Source: Sphingobacterium sp. CZ-UAM
GTDB lineage: Bacteria > Bacteroidota > Bacteroidia > Sphingobacteriales > Sphingobacteriaceae
Assembly: GCF_002000245.1 (NCBI RefSeq)
Contig: NZ_MTCM01000012.1
Location: 1-57,516, forward strand
DNA: 57,516 bases
Reading direction: 5' to 3'
Part shown: one piece after another, positions 7,595-15,454 of the stretch
Layout: each line of letters begins with the position of its first letter
How positions within the stretch are numbered: the stretch's first letter is position 1
The notes under the pieces: generated by a model
What the model was told of the DNA's origin: nothing
Databases searched by the model: none
What the model saw: the letters and a program-made list of their open reading frames with translations, nothing else
Position numbers and translations under genes: made by a program

Positions 7595-8826
7595 AAAATC
7601 AAAAATAAAAAGTAATTGATATCTCCTATCCCCTTGAAATTTATTATGAAAATAAATAGTGCCAAAAAAAGACAAAATTTATCAATTAACACATTATCAG
7701 CTAACTTTCTTATTACAGATAAGCTATAATATTGCTGAAAGAAAAAAAATACTGACCCCAAAATACCATAGTAAAACCACAGCCTCAGATATCCTACATC
7801 GGTTTCCATATAATACCCATTATCGTCTGTAAATTTTCCATCCCCTATTAGCCATGTCTTGACGTTATCTGGAAAAATATACATTGATTTCATATGTTCA
7901 GTTGAACTAGTACTTCCTCCATCACTTAGAAATATTTCAAAAGCATGAACGAATGCACTTGATTCCGTCAATTGTGCTATTCCAAAATAAAACACCGGAA
8001 TCATTAAAACAATTACAAGTATGCATGCTAAAAAAATACGATTTTGTGCTCCTTTAAAATATCTTAATTTATCACTAGAGATGCTAACAAAGGGTGTGTA
8101 CATATACAAAATGGCTAGCCCAAAACCAATTAGTGTCGTCCTTGCTATAAAAAGACCAGTTAAAGCAACAAAAGCAAAAAACGCCATTTGAACTAGAGCC
8201 TTTCTTTTAGATGACTCCTTGATAATGAGAACCGCAGAACACAATAAACCTAAAGAAGAAACGATACCCCCTGTAAAAAATGAACCTATTCCTAAGCCAA
8301 TAAATCTTGACTGGAATTCCATAATACTATTAATGACTACTTGCGTATTTTCGTCTTGATTTTGAATAGAATTAATAATAGTTCCAAGGTTAGGAAATAT
8401 GAAACCTAACGCCGTAATCAAATTATGCAGAGCTATAGCATAAACAATTATTTTTAAAACATCATCAATTGAAAGATTCCCCTCCGTGTAATTAAAAAGC
8501 AATTTAATAACACCATAAGACGACAGCAAAAAAATTAGTGTCAGAAATATATTCTGAACAAACCAAAAATCAAAATGCCTATTTATCAATGATGAGATAA
8601 GGATAGGAAAAATTGCTACCACAGTTAGGAATATCAACTTTAATATTTTATAGTTAAAGAAAAGTTCTCGTTTCCGGAAGATAAAATATACTCCGATTAA
8701 AGCAATTATCAACCGCGTTCTTAGGACATATGGAAAGGGTTTAAAGGAGATATGAAATAAGTATAAAAACATTAAAATTATACTACATATTTTAAACCAA
8801 ACTTTTACTGACGCGCTATTATTCAT
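7549..8826 (-). CDS. O-antigen polymerase-like membrane protein (Wzy type)
   Basis: A 425-residue, very hydrophobic protein with roughly eleven to twelve membrane segments and a larger soluble loop around residues 280-345. It contains no enzymatic motif, which is usual for Wzy polymerases. It would link lipid-borne repeat units into chains on the periplasmic face. The call rests on topology, length and position among glycosyltransferases, next to flippase and chain-length genes in the same operon. Its start overlaps the end of the adjacent GT2 gene by 8 bp. The gene is one of the most AT-rich in the window: the 60 bases at 8041-8100 contain 18 G or C. Confidence 0.75.
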   Translation of the reverse strand: MNNSASVKVWFKICSIILMFLYLFHISFKPFPYVLRTRLIIALIGVYFIFRKRELFFNYKILKLIFLTVVAIFPILISSLINRHFDFWFVQNIFLTLIFLLSSYGVIKLLFNYTEGNLSIDDVLKIIVYAIALHNLITALGFIFPNLGTIINSIQNQDENTQVVINSIMEFQSRFIGLGIGSFFTGGIVSSLGLLCSAVLIIKESSKRKALVQMAFFAFVALTGLFIARTTLIGFGLAILYMYTPFVSISSDKLRYFKGAQNRIFLACILVIVLMIPVFYFGIAQLTESSAFVHAFEIFLSDGGSTSSTEHMKSMYIFPDNVKTWLIGDGKFTDDNGYYMETDVGYLRLWFYYGILGSVFFFFQQYYSLSVIRKLADNVLIDKFCLFLALFIFIINFKGIGDINYFLFLILWFYIIKAQQYYRQH

Positions 8827-9832
8827 ATTTCAGTATTCTGGCTACCCGTTTGAAGGCCGCTAATAAAGTAAATTTATGAAAAAATAATTTCCTTAGCATT
8901 TTAAGGTGAGTTCTTCGCTTATGAAAAAAAATAATTTTCAAAAATTTCTCTCCAAGTGTGGCTTTAAGAGATACCGGATCCAGTTGATCATTCTGTTTTG
9001 CGGCATGAACTAAAAACCGGCTATATTCTAATAATTCATCGATCAAAATCTCACTTATTTGTAGCTTTTCAATTTCAGATGATAAAGACAAACTATAATG
9101 CAGCTTGAACCACCTTTCATTTAGTCCAATTTTATTATCGTTTAAAACGATACGATGGATATTTGAAATTTTGTTATATCTGTCGAGGGCATTATTTGAT
9201 CCAATGCTTGTTTGACTTTGCGGAAGCACTCGATAATTCAACAAAAACCTCGGAATGTTTTTTATCTTTCCATATTTGGATAAGTCATGAAAAAACTTAT
9301 AATCTTCGCAAAATTTATAATCGCTATCAAATCTGATATTATGCTCTTTTACGACATCGCCAGAAAACATTGCTAAAGGATGAACAATACTGCTATTGAA
9401 TAATAATTCGCTTCGCATATCCGCATCAGTAATTGGGTAATATCTTTTTTTCTTATGCCCATCAGGAGAAAATGCTATTATTCCTCCGGAACACACAACG
9501 AGCTCTTTATCTTGCCTAAAAGCTCCTAATTGAATTTCAAATCGCCGTGGATGAGCGATGTCATCGGCATCCATTCGGGCGATATATTTACCTTTACTTA
9601 AGCTTAATCCTAGATTAAGTGTATCAATAAGCCCTTTGTTCGGCTGATCTATAAAAATGATACGTTCGTCCCTAAATTTCTTAATAATTTCTTTACTATT
9701 GTCAGTTGAACCATCGTTGATAATAATTAGCTCAAAATCAACAAACGATTGATCCAGAATACTCTTAATAGATTCAAAAACGAACTTATCTGCATTATAG
9801 ACAGGCAAAATAACGGAAAGCAACCTCATCAC
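8819..9832 (-). CDS. Glycosyltransferase family 2 protein
   Basis: A 337-residue GT-A fold inverting transferase. The opening LLSVILPVYNADKFV is followed by INDGSTDNS near residues 38-46 and the metal-binding ARMDADD motif at 85-91, all standard for GT2 enzymes acting on lipid-linked sugars. A long C-terminal region, helical and basic, may lie on the membrane. The start overlaps the stop of the upstream gene by four bases (ATGA), so translation is probably coupled. Acceptor and donor are unknown. Confidence 0.87.
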   Translation of the reverse strand: MMRLLSVILPVYNADKFVFESIKSILDQSFVDFELIIINDGSTDNSKEIIKKFRDERIIFIDQPNKGLIDTLNLGLSLSKGKYIARMDADDIAHPRRFEIQLGAFRQDKELVVCSGGIIAFSPDGHKKKRYYPITDADMRSELLFNSSIVHPLAMFSGDVVKEHNIRFDSDYKFCEDYKFFHDLSKYGKIKNIPRFLLNYRVLPQSQTSIGSNNALDRYNKISNIHRIVLNDNKIGLNERWFKLHYSLSLSSEIEKLQISEILIDELLEYSRFLVHAAKQNDQLDPVSLKATLGEKFLKIIFFHKRRTHLKMLRKLFFHKFTLLAAFKRVARILKYE

Positions 9833-10857
9833 TCAGTAATATAATATTTTAACTTTCCACAAATCAGTTCAACATATTTGAGATCATTATAATACAGTTG
9901 AAACACTTTTTTAAAGGCCTGAAATACAAGATTACTATTAATGGATTTTTCCTCAAATTCCAATAACCTTGTCAACATTGAATCAAGGCTAAAAGAATCA
10001 AATTTAAGTTCAAAATCGCCTAGATCAATATTTCGGTCAAAGTCCGCCACAGCGGTAGTAAAAATAGGAATTACTCCCGCGCTCAAATAAGAATTCATCT
10101 TTGTAGGAGTAGAGACTTTATTTACAATGTGCTCCCGTCTCAGAATAAACCCATATTTATATTTACTTAGTTCTTCTTGTAGCAGTTCGAGGGGCACAAA
10201 TTTTACAAAGACATCGTTAGCACCGACCTCCTCAATAAGAGCATTAGCCTTTTCACTATCTTTTGTCAAAATGGTAAATGTTGCATTCACACAATATTTT
10301 TTGAAAGCATTGTAAAGCTCAAGAGATTCTTTTACACATTGCCAATTCAGGATACCGCCCGCATACACAAAACTTGGCGTATTATATTTGCCTTCGACCA
10401 TAAATGATTGTATGTTTAATGGAATATTGTAACAAGGCATGATAATGCTTCGTTCATTTAAATTCTGTTTGTACTTGTTAGCATAATGCTCTTTCATTGC
10501 CTGACTAACAAAAAAGAACAAAAATGGCTTTCTAAGCAAAATAAATTCCATAATATAATATTTAATTGCCGCCATTCGACTAAATAAACTCCCTTTGCCC
10601 ATCATTATTCGTTCTTCTGGGGCAATACCTTGAAACCAATGGATGACCTTTTTACACTTACGGGAAACAATAAATGGATCATTAATCCGAATTGTCACCA
10701 CTATATCTTGACTATCAATCTCGTCAATTGATTCAATATATAGCACCTCGCTGACCCCTTCAATCTTTTTGACTGCATTTTTTATTAAATCGCAATAGTA
10801 AGCGGTAGCCTCAAAAAGAGCACCTTTTGGCAAATAAAATACAATCCTTCTTTTCAT
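9829..10857 (-). CDS. Probable GT-B fold glycosyltransferase, family not recognised
   Basis: A 342-residue soluble protein placed between two GT2 genes. It has no EX7E motif of standard GT4 enzymes. However, it has the general pattern of a GT-B protein: a central HWFQGIAPEE segment, a linker leading to YAGGILNWQ, and a C-terminal KYGFILRREHIVNKVSTPTK region. The last resembles the donor-binding loop of capsular transferases, where a basic residue and a Ser-Pro-Thr-Lys turn contact the nucleotide. The assignment as a transferase is therefore from fold-like pattern and context. A pyruvyl- or glycerophospho-transferase cannot be excluded. Confidence 0.55.
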   Translation of the reverse strand: MKRRIVFYLPKGALFEATAYYCDLIKNAVKKIEGVSEVLYIESIDEIDSQDIVVTIRINDPFIVSRKCKKVIHWFQGIAPEERIMMGKGSLFSRMAAIKYYIMEFILLRKPFLFFFVSQAMKEHYANKYKQNLNERSIIMPCYNIPLNIQSFMVEGKYNTPSFVYAGGILNWQCVKESLELYNAFKKYCVNATFTILTKDSEKANALIEEVGANDVFVKFVPLELLQEELSKYKYGFILRREHIVNKVSTPTKMNSYLSAGVIPIFTTAVADFDRNIDLGDFELKFDSFSLDSMLTRLLEFEEKSINSNLVFQAFKKVFQLYYNDLKYVELICGKLKYYITE

Positions 10858-10870
10858 TTTCTACAAGTAA

Positions 10871-11725
10871 TCAATGTTTAAAACCCTTATAAGATTTAAA
10901 CTTTTGAATTAAGCTATCTCTGAAACAAACAAGTTTGTTTAAAATATTTGATATCTTGAAACCAGACGTATTTGTCTTTTTAAAATATAATAGTTTGCTT
11001 TCTCTCATCCAAGCCTTTTTTCTGTCACTTAAATCACCCTGCGACCCCCCTTCCAAATGGATGATTTTGCTTTGAGGTATTACATGTACTTCCTTTTTCG
11101 CTTCAAAAACTCTGTAAGTAAGTTCAGTTTCTTCATAATACATAAAAAAATCCTCATCAAATCTCCCCACTTTTATAAATAGCTCTCTGGGAATACATAG
11201 ATCTGCTCCTGAAACGTATCCTTTTAGTCGAAGAGGCTGATCATCAAAATTAAATACTAAGTTTTTACCAAATTGAAGTTTGGCGAGAAACATAAATATC
11301 AAACTATCAAAATCTCGCAAAATACCAGGTAGACGCCTTTCAAATGAAACGCCTGGTTTTAAATCTATTTGATATAAATTGCCTCCGCAGATTCCAACAC
11401 TTGGATTCCTTTCCATATATTCATAAAATTCTTTGATTGCATTATTTAAAAGTAACGTGTCAGAATTTAAAAACAACAAATATTTACCTTTGGCAATTGT
11501 ACTTCCTAAATTATTCCCTGAACCGAAACCCTTATTATGTGGACTTAAAACTAGTTTCACTTCAGGGAAAATATCGTTAAGTTGTTCGATATCTCTATTA
11601 GGAGAGCTATTATCGACAACTATAATTTCAAATTCAGGTCCAATGGTCTGTTTATAGATGGATTCGATACAATTTACAGTTAAAGTGTAAGTATTATAGT
11701 TTACAATTATAATTGAAATATCCAT
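10871..11725 (-). CDS. Glycosyltransferase family 2 protein, rhamnosyltransferase-like
   Basis: The 284-residue protein starts MDISIIIVNYNTYTLTVNCI, has VDNSSPN at 38-44, and the NSD metal motif in FLNSDTLLL (residues 85-93). The sequence GYVSGADLCIPRELF and the later FDEDFFMYYEETEL match the acceptor region of WbbL-type rhamnosyl or related transferases, where the Asp-Glu pair provides the catalytic base. It acts in the cytoplasm on the growing lipid-linked unit. Spacing to the next gene is 4 bp. Confidence 0.87.
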   Translation of the reverse strand: MDISIIIVNYNTYTLTVNCIESIYKQTIGPEFEIIVVDNSSPNRDIEQLNDIFPEVKLVLSPHNKGFGSGNNLGSTIAKGKYLLFLNSDTLLLNNAIKEFYEYMERNPSVGICGGNLYQIDLKPGVSFERRLPGILRDFDSLIFMFLAKLQFGKNLVFNFDDQPLRLKGYVSGADLCIPRELFIKVGRFDEDFFMYYEETELTYRVFEAKKEVHVIPQSKIIHLEGGSQGDLSDRKKAWMRESKLLYFKKTNTSGFKISNILNKLVCFRDSLIQKFKSYKGFKH

Positions 11726-11729
11726 ACCG

Positions 11730-12815
11730 TTATTTTAAACTCAAATAAATATCATTAACAATCCGATTCCAATTGTATTTCTCATGTGCATATTTCGATA
11801 TTTCCTGCGGGGAAGGAATGCTAAAATCACACGTATCAAATTTTAAAATAAGTTTAGCTAAAGCCTCATAGTCCTGTACGTTAAAAAGATAACCATAACG
11901 CTCATTTTCCGTAACATCTTTAGCAGCAGGAAAGCCAGTAGAAAGGATAAAACAACCGTTAGCAATTGCCTCAAGCAGAGCTAAAGGAAACCCCTCATGT
12001 CTAGAAGTCATTACAAAGAATTTACTTCTCCTATAATGGTTCATTAATTCTTCCCGATCGTTTATTATTCCTTTAAATTCGACTTTGCCCTTCATGTGCG
12101 GTTTAACCTTAAAATAATCCTGTACATATATTTGAAAACCGCTATCCAAAGGACCTATAAGAACAAGTTTGAGGTTTTTGGGATTTGCCAATTCAAAAGC
12201 TTTCAGCAAAGTTTCTGTGTCTTTTTGGTAACTACCCAGACGTCCTACAGTTAATAGAATATTTTCTTTAGAAAATTCGTGAGTTAATGGTGGTATTAAA
12301 CCATTTGGGATATGTTTTACGCTAAACTTACCCAGTCGTTCAAATTGCTTGAAATCTTCATGTGCTTCAACGCTCAACAGATCCATCTTTCGCATCAAAA
12401 AGTTGAAAACCGACCTCTTCAATGATCTCTTCTTCAATCCAGCAAAATCAAACGTACTATCGAGATCCATTTTGAAATAAAATTTAACTCTATTAAATGA
12501 TAGATTCTTAATAATATAAGCTACAGATAGTGAAAAGTAATTCGGGTGAAACATCATAACGACATCATAACGACGAATTTGCAAAATTAAAAACAACAAC
12601 ACATTCAAATAATCACTTGACAATGTCTTTTTTATTTTTTTATAATTTAATCCCTTGACTGCTGTATCAAGATATGGAAGTTCATTTCGATTGGAATAAA
12701 AGGCGAGAGTAGACTCAAAATACCCTTCCTTGAACAAATAATAAGGTATAAGTCCTACATCTTTGGTAAGGTGTACATTCTCCCCCTTAGGAAAAACGCA
12801 GATAAATTTTCTCAT
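11730..12815 (-). CDS. Glycosyltransferase family 4 protein
   Basis: A 361-residue GT4 enzyme. The donor domain carries VGRLGSYQKDTETLLKAFEL and the EX7E motif EGFPLALLE within TSRHEGFPLALLEAIANG. The N-terminal half begins MRKFICVFPKGENVHLTKD and is otherwise divergent, as is usual for acceptor domains. The start overlaps the stop of the flippase gene by four bases (ATGA). It probably adds one of the sugars of the repeat unit; donor unknown. Confidence 0.86.
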   Translation of the reverse strand: MRKFICVFPKGENVHLTKDVGLIPYYLFKEGYFESTLAFYSNRNELPYLDTAVKGLNYKKIKKTLSSDYLNVLLFLILQIRRYDVVMMFHPNYFSLSVAYIIKNLSFNRVKFYFKMDLDSTFDFAGLKKRSLKRSVFNFLMRKMDLLSVEAHEDFKQFERLGKFSVKHIPNGLIPPLTHEFSKENILLTVGRLGSYQKDTETLLKAFELANPKNLKLVLIGPLDSGFQIYVQDYFKVKPHMKGKVEFKGIINDREELMNHYRRSKFFVMTSRHEGFPLALLEAIANGCFILSTGFPAAKDVTENERYGYLFNVQDYEALAKLILKFDTCDFSIPSPQEISKYAHEKYNWNRIVNDIYLSLK

Positions 12816-14326
12816 TTAAAACTGAATCTTTTTAGTAAAAGGTTAATTCCAGACACTATTTCATTTATATTGAAAACGAATCCCAAAATTATAAATAATG
12901 TCACCTCCAACACAGCAGTAACTACAACACGTCCAAAATATGCTTCTATGGATAATATTTGCATAATGTAAGGAAAAATTAAGGATAAAGCGATTAGTAC
13001 AGAGGCAAGAAAGATAACTATTCGAATGAAAAAGCTTAAAATAAGTCGCTTATCATAGGGATAATAGCTAAACATAAAAACTGCGGCGAGGAAATGCGCT
13101 ATTAAAATACTGACAGGAAATATGTCCATACCAAATGTATTGACTAGCCCAACATTGATACAAATAACTGCTATTTGCGTACTAGCTCCTGCTAGGGCAT
13201 TCATTTTATTTCGCCCGATAGCGAGTAAACATGTTCCAAATATTACATAAAGAAAGATTGCGAAAGCCGTCAAAGAGTAAAATTTATTGAGCTTAGTAAT
13301 TCTTAATAAGGATTCTGGAGCTATCGTTGATTTGCTATAAAAAAACATTATGACATCATAAGACGCAACCAACATAAACACTGTAAAGAAACCTATAATG
13401 AGAAGTCCTAATCCAAAAGAGTCTAAAAAGCTTTTATCAAACTGTTTGTTTTCCTTGTTTACAAATGACTTTGTTATTGCTGGTGTTAAAACAGTTAAAA
13501 TAACACTGGAAATAATAACGTTGACCATGTCAGGAAATTTCCTAGAGAAATCGATTATAGAAACGGCTCCATGGCCAGATGACGAAATTAATCTCTTTTC
13601 TATTAATCCATTAAATTGACCAAGGAAATAAGTCAAGAATAAAGGTAAGGCAAATAAGAAAAAAGATTTAAAATATTGAAAATCTAAGCTAACGGATCCA
13701 AATAAATTGATCCGGATATTCTTAATTTTATATATAATAAGAGAAATTAGAAATAATAAGCCTGCTAAAGTCCCAAGCCACAAAACATATATACCTAATT
13801 GATCGACAAAAAAAACCAGAATGAGGATATTGAAAATTTGAGAGAAAAAACCTGCTACTTCAGGTATTATAAAGGAACCATATGCGTTCAATATTGATAC
13901 TCCTATTAAAGATGCTTGATTAAAAAGTAAAATAGGAGCCACTAAACGTATCATTTCAACTAATCGTTTTCGTTGCTCAAAATCATATCCTGAAGAAATC
14001 AGTGACGCAAAAAAATCAGTAAATACTATCAAAAGAAGTACAAGTATACTTGAAAACACAAACATGTAGAAAAGAAGTGATGTAGTCGCCAGCATTGCTT
14101 TTTTTTCACCATCAAGTTCTTTTATTGTAACAAACTTCGTTCGAAAAATATCATTAATAGGCCCCCAAACGGCGGTGTCTAAGGTGAGAATAAGGGAAAT
14201 AGCCAATAACCATATGTCCTTCTCCATGGAAATACCAAAATATCGCGCTATCAAAGTATAAGAATATAATGACACCGGTATTTTTAAAAGTTTTAACAAA
14301 AACAGAAGGCCAGAAATACGTCTCAA
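12812..14326 (-). CDS. Polysaccharide repeat-unit flippase, Wzx/MurJ-like (MOP superfamily)
   Basis: A 504-residue integral membrane protein with about twelve to fourteen hydrophobic segments that should flip lipid-linked repeat units across the inner membrane. The N-terminal layout, with an early basic-hydrophobic start, an RYFG turn at residues 28-31 and a GAHGAVS-like stretch around the middle loop, suits the MurJ/MviN-related branch of the MOP superfamily. It lies directly after the Wzz-like gene (50-bp gap) and before the transferases. Specificity cannot be read from the sequence. Confidence 0.82.
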   Translation of the reverse strand: MRRISGLLFLLKLLKIPVSLYSYTLIARYFGISMEKDIWLLAISLILTLDTAVWGPINDIFRTKFVTIKELDGEKKAMLATTSLLFYMFVFSSILVLLLIVFTDFFASLISSGYDFEQRKRLVEMIRLVAPILLFNQASLIGVSILNAYGSFIIPEVAGFFSQIFNILILVFFVDQLGIYVLWLGTLAGLLFLISLIIYKIKNIRINLFGSVSLDFQYFKSFFLFALPLFLTYFLGQFNGLIEKRLISSSGHGAVSIIDFSRKFPDMVNVIISSVILTVLTPAITKSFVNKENKQFDKSFLDSFGLGLLIIGFFTVFMLVASYDVIMFFYSKSTIAPESLLRITKLNKFYSLTAFAIFLYVIFGTCLLAIGRNKMNALAGASTQIAVICINVGLVNTFGMDIFPVSILIAHFLAAVFMFSYYPYDKRLILSFFIRIVIFLASVLIALSLIFPYIMQILSIEAYFGRVVVTAVLEVTLFIILGFVFNINEIVSGINLLLKRFSFK

Positions 14327-14376
14327 TTTATAATGTTAAGTAAGAAATTTCAAGAAGTAATATTTGAAAAATATTA

Positions 14377-15450
14377 TTATGATAATTTCGGCAACCACCA
14401 TAGGACCGAAAAAACAAATATTATTATTAAGCTAGTCACAATTCCGCCAATAATTGAATACGCTATCGTAGAAAAAGTCTTTTTATCAATTGGATAGCGA
14501 GGTTCATCAAGAACTTCAATCAGTGGTGTTTCTTTCATAAGACTAATTTTAGCTAATTCCAAATTCTGTACTAACTGACCCAAAATTAGTTTATTTGTCT
14601 CGGCAGAAAATTGTGAGCGTTGTGTTGGAATAACCCTTTGCGCTTGACGCACGGGATTTAAATTCGGCGTCGCATCTATTATTGCAGCCATAGTTCCAAT
14701 ATCACCATTCATTACCGCTCTGACCGAATCGGTTTTACGTTGTAAAATGGCAATATTATCTAAAGACTTTTTTGTTTTTGTCCTAACATAAAATTCATTC
14801 ACTTGCTGAACCAACAGCTCATTAAATTCTTTAGAAAAGATCTCACTAGGAGATTGTATTTCAATTTTGAAAATTGACGATTTTTTATCCAGCTTACCAA
14901 CCTTAAGATTATACTTATTAAGATTAGCAACTACTTTCTGCAATACACTGTCCCGTAACCTTTTGGAAGAAGATGAATTCTCTAACTTAAAATTCACTCC
15001 CATAAGTTTATCCACAGCTTTTTTTTCATTAACCGCGGAATTATGGAGGTACCTATCGATCAATAATAATGAACTATCACTCGGTGAAGGTAGTAATAAT
15101 GTTGCCTCGAGCATTTTTCTGGACTTATATAATTCAAGCAAATTGTCGCCTTGAAATATACCTTCGCCACCGCCGCCTAAATCTACACCCATCATTGAGG
15201 CGATGCCTGCATATTGTCCGAGACCATTTCCTTTATCAGCTCCCTCCAAAACGAATGTTGTTGTTGCGGTATAAATAGGCTTTTGTCTATTAGCATAGAA
15301 AAAACCGGCAACTGCTCCTAATATGCCTGCAATAAATATAATATACCATTTAAACAGTAGGTATTTTAGCCAAGACTGAAATTTACCGAAAAGTTCTTCT
15401 ATAGAAATTTCATCGGCTCGCCTTTCATGAATATTTTGTGAATTTTCCAT
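14377..15450 (-). CDS. Wzz/chain-length determinant protein
   Basis: The preferred start at 15450 gives 357 residues and lies 4 bp after the stop of the Wza-like gene. Longer in-frame starts fall inside that gene. The product has two membrane helices, near residues 33-55 and close to the C-terminus (about 330-352). Between them is a periplasmic coiled region with the family-typical tail sequence PRYPIDKK just before the second helix. It would control chain length and couple polymerisation to export. No C-terminal tyrosine kinase domain is present, so any phosphorylation control would need another gene, which is not seen in this locus. Confidence 0.87.
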   Translation of the reverse strand: MENSQNIHERRADEISIEELFGKFQSWLKYLLFKWYIIFIAGILGAVAGFFYANRQKPIYTATTTFVLEGADKGNGLGQYAGIASMMGVDLGGGGEGIFQGDNLLELYKSRKMLEATLLLPSPSDSSLLLIDRYLHNSAVNEKKAVDKLMGVNFKLENSSSSKRLRDSVLQKVVANLNKYNLKVGKLDKKSSIFKIEIQSPSEIFSKEFNELLVQQVNEFYVRTKTKKSLDNIAILQRKTDSVRAVMNGDIGTMAAIIDATPNLNPVRQAQRVIPTQRSQFSAETNKLILGQLVQNLELAKISLMKETPLIEVLDEPRYPIDKKTFSTIAYSIIGGIVTSLIIIFVFSVLWWLPKLS

Positions 15451-15454
15451 TATT

